Positions 11,537-20,317 of a stretch of DNA of 64,000 bases are shown piece after piece. Origin of the DNA: Phymatolithon calcareum (lineage: Eukaryota; Rhodophyta; Florideophyceae; Hapalidiales); assembly GCA_977006965.1 (NCBI GenBank), contig OZ345373.1, positions 186,001-250,000 on the forward strand, written 5' to 3'. Under the pieces are notes generated by a model. The model was not told the origin of the DNA. It saw only the letters and a program-made list of their open reading frames with translations, and did not search any database. The translations under genes and the position numbers were made by a program. How positions within the stretch are numbered: position 1 is the stretch's first letter; every line of letters begins with the position of its first letter.

Positions 11537-12163
11537 ATGCCGATAAGTGGGTTTTCCCGCAAGCGATCAGTTCGCAACCATCAATCGGACAATCTCGATA
11601 GAAAGCCCACGACGGAACGAATTCGTCGCTTACACATCTCGCCTCGTTTCCGCGACACCACCTCCGAAGCCGCAGTCACTAATTCCTCATCCGATACTCC
11701 CACATCGAAGAAGCCCAACATTGCGACAGATTCAGGCGAAGCAGCATCTTCCTCAACTCCGAAAAAGTCCAGCATCAATTTGAGTGGAGATACTGTAACG
11801 CCACAGCGCCGTCAACACCACTTCGGGTCTTCGAGGACGATGCACAGCGATCGTAGGAGTGATCCCGACAATTCATCATCAACGCCAAGAGAACGTCGCA
11901 GCCATATTGGCTTCTCGAAGAGGTATCGTGGATCGAAAAACCGCTCTGCGAACGAATCAAGCACCCGGAAAAATAGTCTGAAGCTGAGGGAGATACGACC
12001 GCAAGCAGAGGATGGAATTGAGATTGACGAGGATGGGACACCCCCGGCACTGAAGGACGTGTTCAGGCTTGTGTCGATGTCGACTGAGGAAAGTGATGAA
12101 CGTGCGGCTTGTAGTAGGGCTCTTTTTCAGGCGTTGATCAAGATTGAGAATTCGGAGCTATGA
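11537..12163 (+). CDS. serine/arginine-rich, probably nuclear, disordered protein
   Basis: The ATG at 11537 gives 208 residues and starts the compositionally coherent part; the open frame extends upstream to 11330 with sequence that looks like 5' UTR. The first 150 residues are basic, rich in serine, threonine, arginine and asparagine (FSRKRSVRNH, TPRERRSHIGFSKR, SSTRKNSLKLREIRP), as expected of a disordered nuclear or chromatin-associated protein with possible SP/TP phosphorylation sites. The final about 50 residues turn acidic and then helical (EDGIEIDEDGTPPALKDVF, SRALFQALIKIENSEL), suggesting a short folded C-terminal motif. Family unknown. Confidence 0.55.
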   Translation: MPISGFSRKRSVRNHQSDNLDRKPTTERIRRLHISPRFRDTTSEAAVTNSSSDTPTSKKPNIATDSGEAASSSTPKKSSINLSGDTVTPQRRQHHFGSSRTMHSDRRSDPDNSSSTPRERRSHIGFSKRYRGSKNRSANESSTRKNSLKLREIRPQAEDGIEIDEDGTPPALKDVFRLVSMSTEESDERAACSRALFQALIKIENSEL

Positions 12164-13026
12164 TTTACCTTCGGGCGGACTAGCTGCTCATCGCTCGACT
12201 GCGAGGGAGAGATGGATCTAATGGTAGGACTGGAAGACGATGACAGGTCACTCCTGCTTACAAGAAGACTCATGGACAGAGTGAAATTGATGTATCACCT
12301 CTGAAATCGGGCTCTCTTTGCTCTTCCCCTCCGCGTACAGCGCACTGTGTAAAATTGTCTGTATTGTAATGCATTTCGCATTTTAACCAAAGTAAAGTTA
12401 GCGTCGCTTTGGCGACACTAGTCTTCTCCAATCTATCCTATTCCACTTGCTTGACAGTCTAGGTCGGGTACTGTCCATCACCGGAAGATCGGAGTTGTTA
12501 TCCACAGCCTCTTGCGTAACGGGGTTCTGCTAGGATCCGGGGTAGCTTGATACTGACGGCTTTTCAGCTCTGTTCGTAATACGTATAGCCTGCGCAGGTG
12601 CGCTATTTGTGACCAATGGATATGCTTCGAGGTTATATTTGCCAAATGGAAGGAAATTTACTAGTTCGTCTTGTGACCAATGAGTATAGTTAGAATAACA
12701 TTTTAGACCAATAAACGAGTGTATAGAGTATGATTGGTTCCATCTCAAAATCTGGAAAAATATTGTCAAAACACTTCGATTGGGCCCCGTCTCAGCCACA
12801 AACCTCAAAAATATCTTCCCACATCCCACATCCTGCTGGCCATTTCTTTCCACTGGTGCATCGAACGGCAATGCTCATCCATCGCCACAGCCCTTGCCTC
12901 ATCCATACGTCCAGCCATCCAGTTATGCCCTGCTGAGCCCGTGCTCGTGCAAAACGTCCTGACCTACACTTGTATCCCCTCCCTGTCCGTCACAGAACTC
13001 TGCCAGACGCCGAACGCACTGCCGCC
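12164..13026. other. intergenic, no supported gene
   Basis: This holds the 3' flank of the preceding gene and the promoter region of the next. The frames present are short and overlapping. Confidence 0.5.
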
Positions 13027-13542
13027 ATGTTGCGTCCCGCCTTTGTCCTCGGTTCTTCATTCGGTCTCCCATCACGCCGTGCGAGACGGTCGACCTGCGG
13101 GACGCGACGCGTCGCCCCATCAGCGTCACTGTCAAGCACTGCGCTAGCGAGCAAGTCGTACCAATTGGAGGAGATGGAAGACGCGGCGACCAGCACATCC
13201 GCCGTCTTTCTCGCCCCGGATGGCACGCTGTCATTCGGTCGCACCGACGGCCCTGCACCGGATCGGGCGAACGGTCGATGGGAATTCTCCGAGGAAAATG
13301 GGGAAATCACACTTGAAATAGAGCGTTGGTTTGGAGAGGAGAGGTTTCCGTTTTGTGTTCGACGGATTCTGCGCGGGCATGTAGATTCGAAGAAGAGTAT
13401 TGGAGATCTACCACTGTTTGAGGGCGCAATGTTTCAGGAACCGACGGGATTTGATCTTGAGGACGCTCTTGGACACTTTGCCATGATTGAAGCCACTGAT
13501 GACCTTCCGACTGCCAACTTTGATATCTCTAAGAGCACTTGA
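13027..13542 (+). CDS. plastid-type protein of unknown function
   Basis: The ATG at 13027 lies in a strong context (gccgccATGt) and gives 171 residues; an ATG at 12970 in the same frame is less likely. The first about 45 residues are rich in arginine, serine and alanine and lack acids (LRPAFVLGSSFGLPSRRARRS), as in a plastid transit peptide. The body is acidic and beta-rich: APDGTLSFGRTDG, RWEFSEENGEITLEIERWFG, FCVRRILRGHV. The second segment resembles the barrel-like repeats of small plastid proteins that read as ligand-binding or assembly factors, but no specific family is recognised. Intronless. Confidence 0.65.
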   Translation: MLRPAFVLGSSFGLPSRRARRSTCGTRRVAPSASLSSTALASKSYQLEEMEDAATSTSAVFLAPDGTLSFGRTDGPAPDRANGRWEFSEENGEITLEIERWFGEERFPFCVRRILRGHVDSKKSIGDLPLFEGAMFQEPTGFDLEDALGHFAMIEATDDLPTANFDISKST

Positions 13543-15865
13543 GTGACCATTTTTTTGAATAGTTTTTTACATTGGGGGCTTTGTGTGCACGTGTTTCCTG
13601 CACGGGAGAGCTGTATTGTACATTTGGGGTTAGCATTTTCAGGACAGAAGGTAAAACTTGTTCTTGCTAATGCAAAATGTTCATGTTTCCTTCCTGTGCC
13701 TCTGGAAAATAGTTACCTCCGTTATGTGCCGGTGACTATTTTTACTGAGAAAGCCATTACAACAACGCAAGTATTTTGCTCCTTCACAAGAATGTGGTCC
13801 TTGAACTTGCAGAATGACACTCGCCGTGCTTATGAGCATAGCTAGTCACGTAGCGTGGCTCGATGCTTTCTCGCTGTTCAACTCATGTCCATGTTGACCG
13901 GCGGATGCATTAGCGAGTGATTGCATAAAATTGACTGGGCAAAAGCCGAGAAATATCTTGCTCGACTTGCTTAGAGTAGTTACGTGAAAGTAGCCTATCG
14001 GAATATTCGTAAGAGAGAAAAGGATCCGCGCTCTTCTTAATCAAAATGCGAAAAGTTCCCGAACTCCCGCTCTCTGGATCCATTGCTTTGCAGGTCAAGC
14101 CGACTACAGGTTTGGAAGTGTTTCGGAAACACGTATAGCTGAGAAGCCTCTAATTACCCTCTAGGAATTCCATTCAAAACAAGTACTGCGAATGGAATTC
14201 TGAATCGAGCTTGTTGAACAACTCCTCACGGTAGGTTCAGTAGTTCTGTTCTTAGATCGCTTTATGGTGCATAAGACAATGTAGCCGACCCCAAGTAACA
14301 GGGGCATCGACGATCGAATATCGACGATCGATTAACAATGAAGTAAATCAACAGGTTCTTCCCAACCTTCTCAACACCTGTGTGCGGCATAAGGGGTGCA
14401 CAGCATGCGGAGGAGGCACTTGGGAACCATTGAGTTTCTCCACCGAGCTCCAAGTTACGAACACTATGATCACTCTTTTGTAACGTGACGGGCCTAGTAC
14501 CTCACGCAGCAGAAAAACTCAGTATCATTGGGATAGCGTGGAAGCAACTTAGGCTCTCGACACACAACCATGCCCATTTGGGAAAAGGCAACAATGAGAA
14601 TGTGCGAATGATGGGACTGCTGGAGAACTACACTTTGGTAGAGCATGCGTGGTGGAAGTGGCGATATGTGTCTTGGACACATTCTCAGGAGCATGTTAGC
14701 AGGTGCATGATTCACAAAAACGAAAAGAAGTTCGGCTCTCCAAAGTGGTAACACTATGTAGGGCGATTCAGTCCACGGCTAGCACTAATCAACAATCTTG
14801 CATTTTTCAAAATGTTATTCGGATTCTCAGCCAACTCATGGAGGTGATCACTACATAGTGCGGTCACCACAGAAAAGAGAGTCTGCGCCCTTTTCTGAAC
14901 ATTAACCCAAGGCAGGCACATATCAACGGCTGTCAATGAGGGACCAGAAAAACCTGCCGAGAACTGAAGAGACATGCGACCTTGAGAAAACGATAGTGTC
15001 TGAAGGTTGGGCGTTGGGAGAAGTAGTGCGACAGGAACAAATTGCAAGTTATTTCATTAAAATGAGGGACAGTCTATCGAATAACCCCGGTTTACAATTC
15101 CCGCTTCCGACGTTTTCAATTTGATCGTGTTTTGAAAGCAAAGTTTATGTGCGCGCTAAAAACTACGTACTAATTTAGTAGGGAAGGGATGAATGTGCTT
15201 CTCCCCCTGCGTGCTTGCTTTGCACTGTTTGTTGAAGTGCATAAAACTGCTTCGGTTCTCCTCTTGCTCTCCATCATAGCAAGCAAAGTGGATCCACTTT
15301 GATCTATTCATATCGATATGAATAGATCACAATCATCACTTTCACTTCGTATTGGTTACAGAATGTGGTTTAGCAAGTTTCATTGGTGACTTATTGCCTA
15401 CTATACCTTTCATTGTACTGGTCTACAGTATCATATGATACACACTGGGCGCACTCACTTTGCATTTCAGGGACGTGTATCAAAAATGATCGATTTAGGA
15501 ACGATCATCGTAGATTTGACTGTTTGATTTGACTGTGGGCATTGCTGTTCTTCGAAACTTCTCCCACATCTCAAATTTATGAAAAAACAAAACTGCAATT
15601 GCAACATGATTTAAATTATCCAAAAAACTACCATGGAAGCGTAATGAATGCCGTCGAGACCATCTAGTCGCTTAGGTCTACTCAAAAGCATTCCGTTCGC
15701 GTGTCACCACCGAGGGACATTGCATTGCCGTCCAGCAATCCCTCTCTCGCCGCAGTCCCGCCTAAACGCCGACCTGTCGGGCCGGTAAACTGACTGCCCG
15801 CGACTCTCCCCGACAGCCAGTCGGCAGCATCTTTAGATAGCCCCTTCCGGCGCCTGCGTCTCGCC
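13543..15865. other. long intergenic region with a perfect 30-bp palindrome
   Basis: No gene is supported. Frames at 14485-14751 (+) and 14494-15047 (-) overlap each other and have no recognisable motif. A perfect 30-bp palindrome lies at 15300-15329, with half-site tgatctattcatatc. AT-rich sequence follows up to the glycosyltransferase gene. Confidence 0.5.
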
Positions 15866-17002
15866 ATGCGAAGCACAACTCGCATCGTGATGTCGTCCAA
15901 GGCACGTCGCGGCGGCATGCGTCTTCTGACGCGTTTAGTGCACAACCTGCACCCAGCATGGATTCTCTCACTCATCCTTGCAATCTGTCTCTGGTACTAT
16001 CAGTGCCCTCTCCCGCTGGACACGAAGGAAGTCGGCGAGGAGGTGAACGCAGCTGCAGGCGCCGACCATGCGGACGTAGTGTCGCGTCGCGCCGCGGCAG
16101 TCGCGCTTGCGAATGGCACGGCGACGACGATCGGCAACCACTTTTGCATACTGCAGCCCACACTGTCGGTGGAAAAGTCAAACGGAGAACCTTGGACAAA
16201 TGCCGAGGCGGAGCAGCATATTGCGCTTCGCGCTTTCATGCGCACTTTCGTCAACACCGTGGAGGCGGGTGAGATGACGCGGTTCCGATTCTCGATTTAT
16301 TACGGGCATGACAGTGATGACCCTGTGTTCGGCAACCCGCAACTACGGGATGCGTTTGAACGGCGTGCTCGCGCCATGCTTGACACGGCTGGGTTTGAAC
16401 GGGAGAAGATGAAACTGGTGTTCTCGCCTATGTATGGTTTGCACGGTCGAATCAACGCGATTTGGAACTTTCTTGCCAAGGATGCTTACTACGACGGTTG
16501 TGACTACTTTTTCATGAGTAATGACGACATGGTGTTCTTCACTAAGGGTTGGGTCGCACGTTCCACAGACAGTCTATCCGGCATCGGATCCATAGTGCCG
16601 CACAAGCGTCCGTGTCGGTATTTGGGGATTGTGCGCTTTAAGGACGAATGGGCGAGTTGGGCGACGTTCACATTCCATGTTTCTACGAGACTGCATATGG
16701 AAATCTTTGGCGGGGTATACTATCCTGTGCCGTACAACTCGGCGCATAATGATTATTGGATTCACTTTGTGTATCGCGGAGTGGACGCGAGTAAATATCG
16801 CGGTGAAATACGAGTGCGGAACAGAGTTGATGATGTTGATTATGCACTGGCACATGAAAAGGATACGAAGCATATTGCACCGCCGCGATATAAGTACGAC
16901 AAGATTGGAAACGCACGCAAGTATATTCTTGAGGGTCGTGCACGGCTTGCAAAGTGGATCGCTGAGCATAAGAATACGGATTATTGTCTTCCTCCTTTGT
17001 AA
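15866..17002 (+). CDS. type II membrane glycosyltransferase-like protein (GT-A fold), Golgi
   Basis: The protein has 378 residues with a short basic cytosolic N-terminus, a single membrane anchor at about 31-46 (AWILSLILAICLWYY) and a lumenal catalytic-type domain, the classic type II topology of Golgi glycosyltransferases. SNDDMVFF at 218-225 follows a hydrophobic strand (CDYFFM) and fits the DxD-like metal/nucleotide-sugar site of GT-A enzymes. PYNSAHNDYWIHFVYRG at 289-305 looks like an acceptor-side loop. A later start at residue 9 is possible. Family and sugar specificity are not recognised. Red algae make complex galactans, so a wall-polysaccharide or glycoprotein role is plausible but inferred. 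Confidence 0.65.
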   Translation: MRSTTRIVMSSKARRGGMRLLTRLVHNLHPAWILSLILAICLWYYQCPLPLDTKEVGEEVNAAAGADHADVVSRRAAAVALANGTATTIGNHFCILQPTLSVEKSNGEPWTNAEAEQHIALRAFMRTFVNTVEAGEMTRFRFSIYYGHDSDDPVFGNPQLRDAFERRARAMLDTAGFEREKMKLVFSPMYGLHGRINAIWNFLAKDAYYDGCDYFFMSNDDMVFFTKGWVARSTDSLSGIGSIVPHKRPCRYLGIVRFKDEWASWATFTFHVSTRLHMEIFGGVYYPVPYNSAHNDYWIHFVYRGVDASKYRGEIRVRNRVDDVDYALAHEKDTKHIAPPRYKYDKIGNARKYILEGRARLAKWIAEHKNTDYCLPPL

Positions 17003-17352
17003 AACTAAGTTAGTTTGGTTAGGATTTTCATTTTTTCGGCTGCCCGTTGCAGCTCCCACTTTTAGGAATTTTTCTCCGGTTGATTCGATTCGATTCCAGA
17101 CGATTAACACTTTTTTATGTTAACCTATCGGTTAGTTCTTTCTGTTTGCACTCAATTTTCAAATTTGCATTGCCTGCTTTTAACTCCATGTTCGGTTCTC
17201 CTCCCCGCCTTCAATGCAAGCTTCCACCTGTCCTTCAAGTTGTCGCTCTCCGCGCAAATTCCATAAATTATTTGCAAAAATCCACACATTTACACGTGTT
17301 TGCAAAATGCTATCACGGCCTCACCTCGATCCACTCCCTTCCCTGATGATGC
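17003..17352. other. intergenic between glycosyltransferase-like gene and PCCB
   Basis: This AT-rich spacer presumably contains the 3' UTR of the first gene and the promoter of the second. No gene is seen. Confidence 0.6.
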
Positions 17353-18957
17353 GTGAGGAATGACCGCCAGCCCGCCCACCCGAATATGCGGCCCGTCGCC
17401 AGACTGCCGCTCCTGCGACGGGCACTATGCACGCCATCCGGCGCCGCAAAGCTGGCCGCTCTCGCCGAGCGCGCAGTATTAGGCGGCGGCATAGCCCGCA
17501 TTGAGCGGCAGCACGCGGCAGGCAAGCTGACGGCTCGCGAGCGCATCGAAGCTCTCGTTGACGCCTCCTCCTTCCGTGAAACACAGCAATTAGCAGGCGA
17601 TGTAGACACCCCCGGTGCCGGCGTCGTCACCGGCCGTGCGAGCATTGCCGGTCGTCCTGTCCATCTCTACGCACAGGACTTCACGGTCGCGGGCGGGTCA
17701 CTGACCGCTGCGCACGCGCGGAAAATCTGCGCTACTATGGACGCGGCGTTGGCGGCACGCACTCCCATTCTGTCCCTGAACGACTCGGGTGGGGCGCGCA
17801 TTCAGGAGGGTGTTGCTGCGCTCGCGGGATATACGGATGTCTTCTTGCGGAACGTCGCGGTGTCCGGCGTCGTTCCGCAGATTTCCGTCATTGCCGGGCC
17901 GTGTGCTGGCGGTGCTGTGTACTCGCCGGCGCTCACGGATTTCGTGTCCATTGTGAGAGGTTCTTATATGTTTCTCACGGGTCCAGACGTCGTTCAGGCC
18001 GTCATGGGGGAGTCTGTTTCGAGGGAGGATCTTGGCGGCGCGGATGCTCATGCCGCGCGGTCTGGTGTTGCTGCGCTCGTTGCGGATTCGGATCTGCATG
18101 CTATGCGTCAGGTTCGTGAATTGCTGTCGTACGTTCCGGATACGTGGGACGCGCCGTCGGATGCGCCTGGTAGATTGCGCGCGACGGAAGACCCGATCGA
18201 CAGGGAGGATGCAGCACTGGAGCGTGTGGTGCCGGTTGATGCGAATGAGGCGTACGATATGCGCGATGTGATTCGTCGTGTTGTGGATGACGGACGTGTA
18301 TTCGAGACACATGCCGACTGGGCGGGGAATATCGTCACTTGTTTTGCAGCTCTTGGAGGACGGAATGTTGGTGTGGTGGCTAATCAACCGGCGACTCTTG
18401 CGGGCGTGCTAGACATCAATGCGTCATGTAAGGCGGCTCGTTTTGTTCGTTTCTGCGATTCTTTCAATATCCCTGTAGTCACTTTTGTCGACGTCCCTGG
18501 TTTCTTGCCTGGTAGTGCGCAGGAACATGGCGGCGTCATCCGACATGGGGCGAAATTACTCTACGCGTACGCAGAGGCGACTACTCCTAAGATTACTCTC
18601 ATCACACGCAAGGCTTACGGGGGTGCTTATTGCGTTATGTCGAGTAAGCATTTAAGGGGGGACGCTAACTTTGCGTGGCCGAGCGCGGAAATTGCAGTCA
18701 TGGGCGCTTCGGGTGCCGCACAAGTACTCGCGCGTGGAAAGAATGCGTCTGAGGTGAAGCGCTATGAGAAAGAGTATGCGGCGGAGCACGTGAATGCGGT
18801 CGCGGCAGCTCGAAATGGATACCTTGATGCGATCGTGCAGCCGCGGGAAACGCGACGAGTGCTGGTTGAGGCGGTGCTCGCGCTTGCTGGGCGCAAAGAC
18901 GAGGAAACGGTAAGAGTACCAAACGTACCGAAAAAGCACGGCTGTGTTCCGTTGTAG
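17353..18957 (+). CDS. PCCB: propionyl-CoA carboxylase beta chain, mitochondrial
   Basis: The protein has 534 residues and is intronless. It is the carboxyltransferase subunit that moves the carboxyl group from biotin to propionyl-CoA, giving methylmalonyl-CoA. The N-terminal about 28 residues are basic and hydrophobic (MRPVARLPLLRRALCTPSG from the second ATG at 17386), as in a mitochondrial presequence; either ATG could be used. Family hallmarks run in order: the acyl-CoA site LNDSGGARIQEGV, the oxyanion GPCAGGAVYSPALTDF, MFLTGPDVV, and in the C-terminal half FVDVPGFLPGSAQEHGG, ITRKAYGGAYCVMSSKHL and WPSAEIAVMGASGA. It ends KKHGCVPL, matching the usual PCCB ending. Length agrees with eukaryotic PCCB. 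The pathway is odd-chain and branched-chain breakdown. Confidence 0.95.
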   Translation: MRNDRQPAHPNMRPVARLPLLRRALCTPSGAAKLAALAERAVLGGGIARIERQHAAGKLTARERIEALVDASSFRETQQLAGDVDTPGAGVVTGRASIAGRPVHLYAQDFTVAGGSLTAAHARKICATMDAALAARTPILSLNDSGGARIQEGVAALAGYTDVFLRNVAVSGVVPQISVIAGPCAGGAVYSPALTDFVSIVRGSYMFLTGPDVVQAVMGESVSREDLGGADAHAARSGVAALVADSDLHAMRQVRELLSYVPDTWDAPSDAPGRLRATEDPIDREDAALERVVPVDANEAYDMRDVIRRVVDDGRVFETHADWAGNIVTCFAALGGRNVGVVANQPATLAGVLDINASCKAARFVRFCDSFNIPVVTFVDVPGFLPGSAQEHGGVIRHGAKLLYAYAEATTPKITLITRKAYGGAYCVMSSKHLRGDANFAWPSAEIAVMGASGAAQVLARGKNASEVKRYEKEYAAEHVNAVAAARNGYLDAIVQPRETRRVLVEAVLALAGRKDEETVRVPNVPKKHGCVPL

Positions 18958-19501
18958 GAGGAATCACTGGAAGCACATTTTCACGTGAATGCTTTACGCG
19001 AGCTAGTTGCGTGGATATCAGGTGTCGTTGGAACGACGTCCTGAGAGGTTTCGAGGGAATGACCTGGTAAACGAGAGTATTGCATTCAGGAGCGGAACGT
19101 GCGGCCAAGTTCTAGAGGATGGAAATGTGCAGAATTTTCGGGGTCACCTCGCCAAACATCCTGGATCCTGTGTCGTGCAGCCAGTGTACTGGTGCTGGGG
19201 TTGAAGGGTTGAAAATGGTGTCGTGGTTCTTTCAGGAAATGACCCTCACAAAGGACACCCTCAACTTAGGAACGTCTGGCGCGTCGGCAGAAAAAAATTA
19301 ACGAAAGTCCCAGCTAAAAGATGAAGTTCGCGGTACATGGGAAGTAAACTGAAGTGGCTAACAGGCACTCAAGCGCGGGAACGTCGTAAAGACAGGCTGC
19401 ATAGCACATGTTGGGGTAGAAGTGCTGTCCTGCACCATGGATCGTGGATACTGTATATGAATTTCGGAGGCGCAATCACTGTGGCAGGCGGACGAATGGC
19501 G
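18958..19501. other. intergenic between PCCB and the tRNA gene
   Basis: No gene is supported. Short frames only. Confidence 0.5.
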
Positions 19502-19506
19502 AAAAA
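19502..19506 (-). terminator. Pol III T-run terminator for tRNA-Leu
   Basis: On the minus strand a run of five T follows the tRNA 3' end after about 22 nt, the usual signal for RNA polymerase III termination. Confidence 0.6.
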
Positions 19507-19528
19507 TTGGTGGGGGTGGAGAACGTGT

Positions 19529-19676
19529 TGCGCTGGATGGGGTTCGAACCCATGCTATCGGCGAATGCGTGGGAGCAGCTCTCGGATAAGTAGGTCTTAA
19601 GCCTACCGCCTTATGGTGGATCAAAAACGATGCTTCTAATTTCGCACGTTTCGAGCGACCACTCGGCCACCAGCGC
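19529..19676 (-). tRNA. tRNA-Leu(UAA) with a 43-nt D-loop intron
   Basis: The 148-nt gene has a perfect 7-bp acceptor stem (GCGCTGG/CCAGCGC), discriminator A, T-arm ATGGG-TTCGAAC-CCCAT and anticodon stem GTAGG/CCTAC around loop CTTAAGA, so the anticodon is UAA (19597-19599). The D-arm starts GCCGAGTGGTC and resumes TAAGGC. Between them, 19614-19656 is a 43-nt insert. Around its ends a 4-bp helix GTGG/CCAC is flanked by 3-nt bulges TCG and CAT on opposite strands, an exact bulge-helix-bulge. Cutting TC^G and CA^T restores the standard leucine D-arm GAGTGGTCTAAGGC. The variable region is unusually long (36 nt), with a TATC/GATA stem. CCA is not encoded. Confidence 0.92.
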
Positions 19677-20317
19677 AAGGCGCGCATCCACCGCCTCTGT
19701 ATGCAGGGAGACATGGCAGTCATGCTTATTTATACCATATTGCCCCACGCATTTTCCAACCCACTTCTCCCGCACTTCCCAACCCCTATTTTCAGACTGA
19801 CTGCTGTTTATCTCTACAAATAAAAAATAACAAAAAAACAATGCCCTGGTGGGGCTAAAGCTATTACGGCCTGTCTTGCCTCGCTCTTCTTATTAGCATC
19901 TTTGCATGTACCTTTGCACTTTACTAAGCCTTGCCGTATGTCTTTTGCCTTTCGATCTCTGATATTCAATCGTTGCCCATATCACCCTACGCTGTAGCCG
20001 CTGGCATGTTGATTTGGGGAATCTTTTGGCAAGACAACTTTTGAATACGTGCTGCTGTAGGACGGAGTTCTTTTCCGTTGATGACCTCGAAACGAAAAGC
20101 AAATGATAAGGCAAGGCGAAGCGAAAGACGAATGGAAACAGCACAAAAATCTACAAAATGAACGAGTGCAGTGCCGAGGAATGTTTCTTTCGTCGCCTCC
20201 TTGGGCAGAATGATCCCATTATAGCGATTCGTTCCCGCCTGCGGTCTATTCCACTTCTGAAACTCGATAGCAAATTGCGAGGATAATCTGTGCAATTTAT
20301 CACAAAACTACAGCTAC
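19677..20317. other. intergenic between tRNA-Leu and listerin 3' end
   Basis: AT-rich; presumably the 3' UTR of listerin and the upstream region of the tRNA. No gene is seen. Confidence 0.5.

Noticed and set aside
12970-13026. upstream ATG at 12970 for the plastid-type protein
   Set aside because: The ATG at 13027 has the better context and directly starts the transit-peptide-like sequence.
17698-18387. 229-codon minus-strand frame inside PCCB
   Set aside because: Antisense shadow of a strongly conserved enzyme gene.
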